From assembly GCA_963210315.1 (NCBI GenBank), contig OY723315.1:744001-808000 (forward strand): a stretch of 64,000 nucleotides of DNA, read 5' to 3'. Under the pieces are notes generated by a model. The model worked only from the letters and a program-made list of their open reading frames with translations. It ran no database searches and had not been told where the DNA came from. Made by a program: the position numbers and the translations under genes. Origin of the DNA: Rhynchopus euleeides. Lineage: Eukaryota; Euglenozoa; Diplonemea; Diplonemida; Diplonemidae. How positions within the stretch are numbered: position 1 is the stretch's first letter; each line of letters opens with the position of its first letter. Positions 43,863-54,900 of the stretch are shown in pieces.

Positions 43863-46800
43863 ATGGCGCTCCGTCTGGAGGACCTGGGAGCTTACAAAGG
43901 GCAGGCGCAGCGCGTCCTCGACGATGTGACAAAGCTCCTCGAGGAACCGGTGTTTGCAGACTTCGAGGTGGCGTCAAAGTCCTCCTCCCAGGTCAGCCTC
44001 AGCCTTGTCACCGTGGAGGGCACGCTCCTGGCATGCTGCAACGACGACGTCGTGGATGTCCCTGTTGGGTTGGTCCTCAAACCCGACTATCCCATATCGC
44101 CTCCATACTGCCGCCTGAAGGTGCCTGCCGGGATGCGTGTCGTACCCAACCACCCCGCAGTCACACCCACCGGTGTCATCAAGGCCTCCGCCGTGCCTGC
44201 CATCCGCGACTGGGCACAGCTCGATGACACGGCACGCTCCCTCATCGACGTCCTCCTCGCCACGGCAGACGCCTTCGGCGAGACCGCCCCTTTTGAAGAG
44301 AGAGAGGCCTCACCCGCCACACCCGACACACCCGCGCTACCCAACGGCGGGCACAGCCACACCCAGCCAGGCGAACCCACTGCCCCTGCCCCTCAGAGCA
44401 CCACCGGGGTGACGGCACCCCAACAGCCGGCAGCGGATGCAGCCGAGACCTCTCTCTCGGAACCCCCTCCGGCAGGCAGTGGGCCTGCAGAGGAGGGGGA
44501 GTCGGCAGCAGAGAGGCGGAGCGAGGGCGACACGGCGTGTCCATCCGGGGGTGGGGGTGCTGGGGATGTTGATGTTGTGCCCCTCGCGCTGTCCCCCGAT
44601 CCCAGCAGGAGCGGTGTCGATTTCATCCCTGTGGAGAGCGATGGTGCTCTGCTGGTGCAGCACGTCGCCTCCGGCAATGCTGCAGAGGCGGGGGATGCTT
44701 CTGCAGACACCACCACCGCCACCGCCACCGCCACCCCGACCCCAGCAGAGGAAACCGCAGTGGAGGAGGCAGAGTCTGCAGCTGACGCAGGAGCGGCACA
44801 CCCCCTCCCGGAGGCTCCAGAGGAGTCTGCAGAGGGCACCGCTCGGGAGGGCGAGGGAGATTTTGCAGGGGAGGCCCAGGCAGGGCCGGCCGTGGGGGTG
44901 CGGGAAGAGCCGCAGCCATCCGTCCCCCCACCCCCTGCCCCGGCTGCGCCGGAGGGGGGTGGCCCAGCGCATTGCGAGGAGGTATCCCAAGACGAGCTGA
45001 CATTGCCCTCACCCTCAGCAGCCAACCCCCCCGCCCCGGCTGCGCGGGAGGGGGGGGAGGGTCTGGGCGGGCCGCCTGCGGCAGCGGTGGGCCCAGCAGT
45101 GTCGGATGCCTCCCCTCTCCCTGCGGATGCCCCCTCCCAGGGGATCCAGGGAGAGACACACTCAGGTGTGGCGGCTGTGGCGGATGTGGCGGGCACCCCA
45201 GGCGGGGAGGAGGAGGAGGAGGAGTCAGGCCATCTCCAGGCAGACCCCAACCTCCCTGATGGGGCTGATTTCTCAGAGGGGGATGCGGGGCACCTCGGGG
45301 TGGGGCTGGTCGGGGCTCCTGAAGGCCCCCCCCCGCCTGCAGAGCCTGAGGGAGCTGGTGAGGGTGTTGAAACTGCCGAACCTGCCGACACCACCGCACC
45401 CCACCACCCCCACCCCGAGGAGCGAAACGGAGGGGGTGGCGACGCGGAGAGGCAGGACACGCTCCCCCTCGGGGCAGACCCACCCGAGGGGTCCCTCCCC
45501 TATTCCGAGCCGAACCTGCCGCAGCACCAGGTGGAGGAGGAGGCGGAGGCGGTCTGCCCCCCTGCTGCCCACCCCACCGACACCACAACGGCAGAGGTGC
45601 ACCCCGTGCAGAGCGCGGACACAATACCTCAGGGAGGGGTGTGGCCTGACCATGCGGACCCCGGGCTGCCTGTCACACGAGATGAGGATTCGGCTGACAT
45701 GCGTCTTCTCCTCGCTGGGATGGACTCTGCCACGCTCACCCTGGCTGACGTTCCCCCGGAGGAGGAGGAGGTGACGGGTGGTGCCACCTCTGGGGTTGGG
45801 AACCCGCCGCAGGGCTGGCCTGCGGACATCGACCCCTCCTCCGTGGATCTGGTGGATATCGACGTGGCGGATCTCCCAGACTCCTCTGGGGGAGCCGGGG
45901 CGGACCAACACCCCCCACACATAGAAGACCCCTTCGCCTCATCAACCTCCCCTGCCCCACCGCCAGGCGGGGTTGCCGGGGTGGGCAGCTCACACCCTCA
46001 GCAGACACAGCCCCAGACCTCTTCCGCTGTCTCTGCTCTATTCTCCTTGGAGGGTGTGGTGCCTCCCCCAGCTGAACCTGGCAGAGGAGGCGGAGGTGAG
46101 GGCGACGGCTCCTCTCCGGAGGGGGAAGGTGTGGCGCACGCCCCTCACCCGCCCGTGGTGGTGGCGGGTGGAGTGCCTGCGCTCGATGCTGCTGCAACTC
46201 CGAGGGGGGGTGTCGGAGCTGGGGTGTCGCCCCCTGTGTCGCCGAAGCGGCATGACGGGTATGTCGCGCTGAGCAGGCGCGGCGCCGGGGTGAGGTTTGG
46301 GGACATCTTCCCCGGCGAGGGGGCGGGAGGAGATGCGGAGGTGGAGCGGCGGGCGAAGGGGCAGCTGGTGCAGGCGATTGCTGAGAGGCTTGCGAGGGAT
46401 AAGGCGGTGATTATCCAGAGCGAGAATGCGAAGGCGGCGAGGGCTGCAGCAGCGAGGGAGGCGAAGGCCCTCGCGAGGGAGAATATGAAACAGCTGGCGG
46501 AGGTTTTGCGGGAGAGGCACGCCTCACTGAAGGAGGCTGTCCCCGCTGTATCGTCTGCAGTCAAGGATGCCGAGCAGGCAGAGGCCCGTGCCGCAGAGTT
46601 CGTCTCCGCCCCGGGAACCGTCTTCCTCGATCTGATCCAACCCGAGACCCCCCTCCTGCAGCAGCAGCTAGAGGTGAGTTCTCTCGACAGGGCAATCGAG
46701 GACTGCTTCTACGCCCTGGATGAGGCGTTGAAGAAGGACGTGTTGGATGCCCACCAGTTTCACAGGCATGTTCTGGATCTGGGGCGTCGGCAGTTTGAGT

Positions 46801-47661
46801 GCCGTGTCCTGCAGAAGAATATCCTCGAGAAGCAGGGGAAGGGGAAGCCGCCTGAGATGCGCGCGGCACCTGCGCCACAGCAGCATGCGTATGCTGGGGT
46901 GAGGGTGAGGGTGAGGGTGATGGCATCGTTGGGCATGCATGACATGTGATAGCAGGAGGGGGTGGGGCATTCTCTACTGGTTGGGTGTTGCTTGGATATG
47001 GCCTGCAATATACCGAGTGAAGGGGGGATCATTATTTGTGCTTTCCTCTCCTCCTGCTTCGGTGTCTCCATCTCCTCCCTTGCAGGAACCCGCTGGGCGA
47101 CCTCTTCAAAGACGCGCCAGTCCAGCCGCGGCAACGCACCGGCAGTGTCGGGGGGCCTGCTGTAGGCTCGCAGCCAGGCGGTGGTGTTGCGAGGCAGACT
47201 GGTGCCTCGGCAGTGGCTGCCGAGGCGCCGCCGACACGGCAGACGGACAGGCAGCAGCAGAGGCGCGATGTCGAGCGGCTTGTGGATGAGTTTCCCGAAT
47301 GTGACTCCACAATCGTTGGGGATGTGTACTATAACACGGTATGCCTATAGGACAGGGCTGTGGTTTGAGTTTCTCGAGCCGCACAGGGAGGGGGCACACC
47401 AACGTCACACCGCATCACATCGCATCACAACACACCGCTCACACGCGAGTGCGCTGGAGAGGCGGCACCCCCCCCCCCCCCCCCTTCAGGTGGAGCATAG
47501 CCTTGATACTTTCAAGTCACACCTTCTTTCATGGCACTACATTTTACCTTTCACTCCCACACACACTGTATGAATATTGCCACCACCACCACCACCCCCT
47601 CGCCACTCTGCAGGGTAACTGTGTCGCCACTGCCCGGAAGCGGTTGTCAGAGATTTACTAG
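43863..47661 (+). CDS. TSG101: ESCRT-I subunit Vps23/TSG101-like, with a CUE-like C terminus, three exons
   Basis: Exons are 43863-46888, 47086-47338 and 47614-47661 (1,108 residues). Both introns start GTATGC, and phases fit. Residues 1-143 form a UEV domain (catalytically inactive E2 fold that binds ubiquitin and PTAP-type motifs): VSLSLVTVEGTLL, VPVGLVLKPDYPISPPYC and IRDWAQLDD. About 670 residues of Pro/Glu/Ala/Gly low complexity follow. Residues 830-905 are coiled coil. Residues 938-985 match the Vps23 core/steadiness box (RAIEDCFYALDEALKKDVLD, RRQFECRVLQKN). After a basic linker, residues 1070-1108 (DVERLVDEFPECDSTIVGD) look like a CUE ubiquitin-binding domain. Known TSG101 proteins are about 390 residues and end at the steadiness box. 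I chose the start because the UEV fold begins there. Confidence 0.85.
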
Positions 47662-48144
47662 CCCCCACCCCGCCCCCCCTACCTTCTCGCCCCTCTCATT
47701 ACTGTGTCGGGACGCACACATGTCCCCCCCGCCCCCCCGCAGGCCCCGACACTCTGCCATTGCCCCCGGTTGTTATCCCCCCCACTCCCCACCATCCCTC
47801 CCTTCTTTCCTCCCTTCTACTCTACCCGCCTTTCGTTCTTTTCTTCTATGCCCTCGCCCTAGCTTCACTCCACACGAAGTTCCTTCCGGTCCAAATGTGA
47901 TTCATCCAATGCGTTGGCGAGGTGCGAAAGGTAGAGGGGTGAAGGGGTGAGTGGGGGTGGTGATAGCTGATGACCAGCGACACAGCCAGAAGCGGAGGTC
48001 TGTCTAGCACCAGCCTTGGGTCTGAGAGAAGGATGAAGAGTGGTGGGAGGGAGGGGGGGTCTGCGTGGATTCCACAACGAGGAGTGGGCGGCATTGATGG
48101 TGCGCCCCCCCCCCCCCCCTGTGTGGAGGGCCTGCATTGGTGGT

Positions 48145-48179
48145 GCTGGGAGATTTACTTTTCCATTCCCTCTCGACTC
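48145..48179 (+). repeat. Fragment of the intron-associated repeat
   Basis: GGTGCTGGGAGATTTACTTT then TCCATTCCCTCTCGACTCA matches the 3' part of the 21613 and 62250 copies. No splice-consistent exon flanks it. Confidence 0.65.
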
Positions 48180-48409
48180 AGGGTATAAGATAGACTTTTT
48201 TTCTGGCACCGTTTTCCGGTTTTTCTGGTTTTGAAAATTTTTCGCGCGCGCCTTCGGCGCGCGCGACCCGCGCAAACCCTCCCAGAGTCTGAGAAGGCCC
48301 GGTGCCTGCGCGCGTCCTGTCGTACTGAGGCTGCTTGGTGGGGCAGGCGCAGCAGCTGCTTTGAAAGTTTGGACTCTCGACCAAAAAACCGGTCTGGTGC
48401 AATGCTTTT

Positions 48410-48478
48410 ACACAGGGGGGTCTGGGGGGCGGAGCCCCCCAGCCGCCGGAGGCCACGGTAGTGAACATCTGTTCACTA
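48410..48478 (-). repeat. Third copy of the 60-bp palindromic repeat, inverted
   Basis: On the minus strand it reads GTGAACAGATGTTCACTACC then GTGGCCTCCGGCGGCTGGGG and CTCCGCCCCCCAGACCCCCC. It is closest to the 22668 copy, including the TGTTCACTACCGTGG flank. Confidence 0.85.
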
Positions 48479-49802
48479 CAGTCTGGATTCGCTTGTAAGT
48501 AGGAAGGCTTCGCTGTATCGCAGCCCGGCCAGCAGGAGATCACTGGTCCTTGAGGGTTCAACCTTCAGGGTGGAGGAGGACGGGGGAGCGACCACTCGTG
48601 ACAGGTGTGCGTTGTGGGTGGAGTGGGTGCACGACAGAATGGCCAAAGGGTCCACGAGATCTCTGCACACATTCCGTTATCGAGGAGATGGGCACCTAGC
48701 TGTGACGACAGGCAACAAACAAATCTCATCTGTTAGTTGCCCCCAATAGGCTTGGCGACCTTCAAGACTGCTTGAAAGTCGTTCGTGTTCTCGTCTCAGC
48801 CCTCCAGACTGCAGTCTTAGACTCCCTCTTAGACATGGTGGCTGGAGTCCACCATGTGTGCACCTTCAAAACAGAAGAGACCTGCATGACGAGGTCACCA
48901 CCCACCGGGCCATCCGCTAGGTCCATTTTTCTTCTCCGCTTCTCTGCCTTCTTTGGACTATTTGAGCTCTGTGCGGATCACGATGGGGTCACTTTCTATT
49001 TTTTTATGGCGTTTTTTCTGACTCTTTTACTGTCCCAAAGTCACAAGAAAAACCGCCAAAAATGAGACCGACCTTTTTTTTTTCCAGAAAACCGGGAACC
49101 GGGAAACCCTGGTTTTGAAAACCGGAAAACCAGACCTATCTTATCCCCTGCTCTCGACGATCAAACCCCCCCCCCCCTGTGTGGAGGGCCTGCAAGCACA
49201 ACAAGAGTTGCGGAGATGGGGAGGTCTAACTCAACCGCTTCTCTCAGCCCTCTTTAGTTTTGCGCATGTTTCGACAAACGCCCCCAGCATATTGCTTAAG
49301 ACCACAGCTTTGGGAGCGGTGTATTCTAGTGTAAGGGTGGGAGGGGGGGGGGGAGAGGGGGGGCCGCTGTGACGAACCCGAGACACCCGCAGCAGTCCCC
49401 CAGGCAGGTTGGAACAACATCCGGTTATTTTCCCCCGCCCCCCCCCCCCCCAGCGCCGATACCTTTTTTTTTCTCTTGAGAGTTGCACTCACACTGCAGG
49501 AAGCTGTGCCAATGAGACATCCTTTGCAGATCATCGGGTGCGAGTGAGTGGTGGGGCATGTTTTTTTCTCGCGATCGATGAATATTTTTCCCTTCAGCCC
49601 TCCTCCTTTCGGATAGGTCTTCGGAAAAATGCCTGGCTGATTTGATTGAGATGTCTCTATCTCGCTGTTACTACACCACCACCCTGCACCATGCACCCTT
49701 CATCCATCCCAGAGCAGCACACAATCCTCGGGCACACAACGTGTCTGAGCTGCAGCCCGCTGAGAGCAGAGGTGTTTCCCTCCCGGGCCGGGCACCGTCA
49801 CA

Positions 49803-51966
49803 ATGCCGAAGAAGATAGGGAAGTATGAACTGGGGAAGACCTTGGGGACCGGGACCTTCAGTAAGGTGAAGCATGGGATCGACACCGAGTCGGGTGGGGA
49901 GTTTGCGATTAAGATCATCGACAAGGCGCAGCTGGCGAAGGAGCACATGGAGGAGCAGCTGAAGCGGGAGATCGCGGTGATGAAGCTGCTGCGGCATGAC
50001 CACATCGTGCAGCTGCGTGAGGTGCTGCAGACGCAGAAGCACATCTATCTAATCCTGGAGATCATCACAGGCGGAGAGCTGTTCGACCGCATTGTGGCGG
50101 CAAAACGCTTCGACGAGCCTGTGGCACGTCGATACTTCCAGCAGCTCATTATGGGTGTCTACTACTGCCACCAGCAGGGCATTGCGCACCGTGACCTGAA
50201 ACCTGAGAACCTGCTGCTGGACGGGAATGACAACCTGAAGATCAGCGACTTCGGGCTCTCCAATCTGCAGCGCGGTGGGGCAGGCGGCGGCGGCACGCTG
50301 CTGCAGACTGTGTGCGGCACCCCCAACTACGTGGCCCCCGAGGTTCTGCTGGAGAAGGGCTACAACGGCATCACAGCTGACATCTGGAGCTGCGGTGTGA
50401 TCCTGTTCGTGATGCTGGCCGGGTACCTCCCCTTCGACGACCCCAACATGAACGCGTTGTTCAACAAGATCGAGCGTGGTGACTTCCGCATGGCGAGACA
50501 TTTCTCAGAGCCCGTATGCCGAGGGAGGTTGTAGATTTATCATCTCGGCTGTTGTGGTTTTGTGACCTTGGGCCTCATGATTTATGTTCCTTTTCGCGCA
50601 GCGCACACAACAATGCCACCACATCACACAGGTGCAAAACATTATTGGCAAGATGCTCGAGGTGAACCCCAGAAAACGCGCGACACTGGAGCAGGTGATT
50701 GAGGACCCGTGGTTCCAAATTGACTTCGACGTCTCGAATCTTGAAAAATGTCGAGGAAAGAAGGTATGACGATACGCCTGTTTGATTTTCTTTGCAGAAA
50801 AAGCCACCCACACACACACACCATGCCACCCCTTTCACGTTGTTTTTCAAGCAAATCAGTCTGCGGGGCCAAGATCCCTCAGGGAATGGGCGATCTGCCA
50901 TGCACAACTGGATGTGGTGACTTCCTGATTTTCGAGCAGCTTTCAACATGCTCGAGATCAGCATTTGTCTTTGAAACTCACCTACCACACCCGCACACCC
51001 TCTCCTTTAAAAATGAGGCACCCCCTTTGCCATGCATGGCGGTGCCTAGCAGCTACGCTCCTCTGATCGCGGATTGAGATTGATTGAGATCGCTACGCCA
51101 CACCCACCACTCCCCCACCTCCGCAGGTGTCAGTATCGCAGCAGCAGGTTGCAGGCGCCGTGAAGCAGGTTGAGGCGACAGGCAGCTCTGACACAAAGGC
51201 ACCTTCCTCCACCGAGGACGTGCAGACCATTGACGGGTTCGGGCTTGCCTTCCGCATGCTCTCCGGAAGCCTGTCGCACTTCAGCACCACCAACTCCGCT
51301 TCTCTCTCTGCCTCCATGGCGAAGTCAGCCACCCGGATGTGCATCGGGATGGACTGCAACGGCACCGTCAAGGTATGGTGACACAAGAGTGTACAAACTG
51401 GACATCACATCGCTCCTCTCTGGCTTCTGGTATTGTAGTTTGGGTGAGCGTGCCGGCATCGCTGAGTGTCCCCAGAGGACACAACGTGAAGAACCGGGCC
51501 CCGCTATGTCTGGCCTGCTGTGTGCCCGTTCTGCCTGTCTCTGTCGTAGAGGCAGGCAGAACGGGCCCCCCCACACACATGAAGCGGGGGAGGGTGGGTG
51601 GGAGGGCCAACTCTGTGGTTTGCTGTTATTCCCTTCCGAAACTTAACATTGCATTGTCAAACCCCATCGGCATCCATTCCCATCCCCCCACAGGCCGTGA
51701 TGGAGTCTCTTGAGCAGCTCAAAGGCAACCCGAAGAGAAAGAGCGGGACGTCTGAAATCAAGGGCTTCGCCAACGCAAGCCGCGGGCTCGTGACCTACAT
51801 CGTCAACTGCAACCCTCTCTGCACCCCGAAGTGGACGCTGGTTGAGTTCCGCCGGGGGCGGGGCGACGCGCTTGACTTTCACAACTTCTTCCACTCAGTT
51901 ATTGAGCAGCTGGGGCCGCTTGTCATCTCTAAAGGCCACAAGGCACCCGATGAGGACCTGATCTAA
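49803..51966 (+). CDS. CIPK/SnRK3-like Ser/Thr protein kinase, four exons
   Basis: Exons are 49803-50513, 50632-50763, 51127-51372 and 51694-51966 (453 residues, typical for CIPKs). Introns begin GTATGC, GTATGA and GTATGG. All kinase landmarks are present: GTGTFSKV (15-22), Lys37, HRDLKPEN (129-136), DFG (149-151), activation-loop Thr169 in LLQTVCGTPNYVAPE, and DIWSCGVILFVMLAGYLPFDD. A Gly-rich insert of about six residues lies in the activation loop. The tail has a NAF/FISL-like segment DGFGLAFRMLSGSLSHF (317-333), the site by which CBL calcium sensors relieve autoinhibition in plants. It ends with a KA1/PPI-like domain (TLVEFRRGRGDALDFHNFF). AMPK-alpha is the main alternative, but length and tail favour CIPK. 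No CBL gene is in the window. Confidence 0.9.
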
Positions 51967-54900
51967 GCCAGTCACGCCACCACACCAATCGACCAATGTG
52001 GCCAAAGGCAGACGGGGCAGGTGAAGCCACTACAGCCTGGGGCAAGCTTGGGCTGAGGACGATCGGGTGTACAGGAGCCGAGGCTTGGGAAAGCGTGGTG
52101 ATGACGCAGCCGTTGCCCGGGCGGGCAGGAGGGGGTGCAGGGCTCCTGAAGCCCCCCCCCCCCCTCCGTTGGAGGGGCGGATACGCGAGGTGGGTCGGGG
52201 GGGGGGGGGGGGAGGGGCAGCTGCCAATTTGTGTTGGAAACCTTCCCCCCCTCCCTTGCCTTCTCTCTGTTCTCTCTCCGTGCCCTGTCCTGAATTAGCA
52301 AAAAAATAATGACAAATAATGAGCGCGCGCCTTCCTCCTCATCTCCGGCATGACACCACCCATCCTCGCCCCGAATCGACCCCCACCCCGCCCCCCCCGC
52401 CCCCGACTCGCTAACCCATTCGCCCCTGCCGCTGCCCGTCTTCCGCCCTGTGCCCGTTGCCCCCTTCTCGTCTTGGGCGTGACCTGCATTGTGAGTCAAG
52501 GGGAGGGGTGCCGGCTCTGTATTACTTTTATATCTGCATCCCCCCCCTCCCCCAATTCACCCCAAACAAAACAACCAAAACAGGCAAAAAGAAGAAGAAA
52601 ACAAGCCACAACACACACACAGCGTGTGTTTCTGGTTGCAACATGCAGGTCATGAGGCGTATTGCGCGTGCCTTTCGCGCCAGATTGTGACAGACGCTGT
52701 GCCTGGTGCGTCCTTTTGTTATTTTGTGCCCCCCCCCCCCCCCCCGCCCCCCCCCGTTTCTATCTTTTCTTTTGCTGGTTTTGAAAATTTTGTGTGGGTC
52801 TTTTTTCTCTCAGCTGTCCTTCTCTGAATATCGTACATACTCCCCACCCGTCGCTGTTGTTCCGTTGTTTCAGCGTTGCGAAACCCGACTGCTTAAGACT
52901 AACTGTGCACCCCTCCTCCCTTCTACACCGTTGCAGCCGCGGGTTCACTGGAGATCGGACTTCACCCACTGCGCACCTGCAAGCTGGATGAACGGAGGAA
53001 CCACTCTCTACGTTACTCTCTTCTTCTTCTGACTCACGACCCCCCCCCCCCTTACCACCCCCACTCCCCCCCCCCTTGGTGTTGCGTAACACAGACACGG
53101 AGAACAATGGCGAGAGTGGTGGGTGTGGATGTGGAGTGAGGGGGGGCGGTTTCGCTTCTCTGTGGCAAAACCGTGGTGTCGGTGTGGAACTCTGAGGATC
53201 TCCCAGGATCCCAGGATTCTTTTCTAGGCTGCAGAAGGCGCAGTGTGTGTGATGGGCTTGAAGGGTAGGTCAGGCTGGCCTGCATCCACCAGGTCCCACC
53301 GACGCTTTTCAAAAAGAATGGTGTGCGTGTGCGTGATTGCCGGACACAACTTTGGATGAAAAGAGAGGTTTTCTCTTTGGTTGGTTGCCGCGTGATGCCT
53401 TCACTTTAGCTGCGCTCTGGGTGACTACAACGGAGTGGTTGGAATTGCGTTCTACTGTGAGTTGTTCCATCCCCTGACACTGGAGTGAAATCGGGGGGTC
53501 TCAAATACCTGGTGGATCACCCGATTCCCGGGTGTCGCACCGTATGATTTCCTCATGAGTCATGTAAGATATCCTGAAAAAGTAGGTTTCTGAAACACAC
53601 TCGTTTTTCGGGCGTGTATCTGGCCTCCGCCAGCTCAGAGGCTGGACCTCACAGTGTTGTAGATTGTTTCAGAATGTCACTGCAGATCTCTCTGGTCCCA
53701 TTCCTCCCACACACCCACCCACCTATGGGGGGCTGAAACACAATGTACCTTACTTTTTACCTGCTCCCCGCCCAATATCTTCCGCCAAAAACCACCTGGC
53801 AACGTTTCCCCATCCCCCTCCCCCCCCTCCCTCCGGAGGATTGATTTGTGGTGGATTGCCCCGCACCACACACGCACTGGGGTCTTGAGAATCTTTCCTT
53901 TTGTGCCAACATGCCCCCCCCCCTCTCACTCATCTCCTTACACCACCCTACCCCACTACCCCTCCTCCAGGACTAACATTGCAAGAAGGCGCTTGGGAGA
54001 TCTGCTTTTCCATTCACTCTCGACAATCAAACCCCCCCCCCCTTACCTCTCCTCCGGTTCCGGGGCTGTGGCTAACCCCACAGAGGCAGAATTATTCACA
54101 CGATAGTGGGGCCTGATCCGCACAGAGTCTCTCCAGACGCAGCTCCTTCGCTGGGGACCTGCTGTGGGTACGTAGTGATGTCACCCTGACATGTCCCCCT
54201 GACCACTGACCACCGCGTCGTGTGATTCGCGCGGAGGTGAGGCCCTCACACATGAAGGTTGTTGGGTTGGGCTGGGGTGGTGTAGGGGGGCGCAGGCAAC
54301 TTCTTCGTGGCATAAATGCACGAGATTCTTTTAAGGTACAATTTTTCGGTGCCGAACCCATAAACTACACCGACTTTTTCTTCTCTCTTCTCTCAAGTGA
54401 TTGGCAGCGTGCTGCTATTCCAACGGTACTCACCCCCTTTGCCGAGAAATCCAGCAACGCTGGATTTGGATGGATGGAGGATACACAAAATGGGCCGAGG
54501 AACAGGTGGGAGGAGGGGACGTGCGCTGAGGTAGGGGTGTGGGGAGAGTGGGTGTGTGAAGAACGAAACCAAAGAAAAAATGTTGAAAAGGTGAAAAAAT
54601 GTTACAACCAAAAAAAACAAAAACAAAAAAACCATAAACGACACGGTGGGAGGGAGGGGTGCGTGTGTGTGACGTGAGGAGAATGTGTGGAAAAATCGCA
54701 AGTTACCTGGCACGGTGTTCTGCCACTGCCCGCCCCCCCCTCTCCCCCTCCCTCATGAAGGAAATGTGTGAAATATGGGCGCCCCCCCCCCCCCCCCTCC
54801 CTCCCCTCTTGTTGCCTGGCAGGGGGCGAGGCATGGTGTTGATGTTCCTGTTGGAATATGCTGGAATAACGCAACTGCCCCTCCCCCCACCCGTCCCTCC

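Larger units (their letters stand above)
47662..49802. other. 2.1-kb repeat-bearing spacer; no supported gene
   Basis: It contains fragments of the intron-associated repeat (48145-48179, 49143-49172), a shared TGTGTGGAGGGCCTGCA flank at 48118 and 49177, a TTCGCGCGCGCCTTCGGCGC hairpin (48241-48263) and an inverted copy of the 60-bp palindromic repeat (48410-48475). Frames are short. A promoter for the kinase gene should lie near its right end. Confidence 0.45.

Noticed and set aside
44393-45624. Long minus-strand frames of 333 and 355 codons
   Set aside because: They mirror the Pro/Glu/Gly low-complexity part of the TSG101-like gene and contain no independent signature.
46672-46694. Possible micro-intron GTGAGTTCTCTCGACAG
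   Set aside because: At about 20 bp it is too short to splice, and the open frame through it encodes the conserved steadiness box.
51127-51381. Independent small gene
   Set aside because: It is exon 3 of the kinase; the frame joins in phase to exons 2 and 4 at GTATG/AG sites.
54222-54677. 151-codon plus-strand frame
   Set aside because: It ends in Lys/Gln-rich text made from an A-rich run, with no conserved motif or intron boundary.
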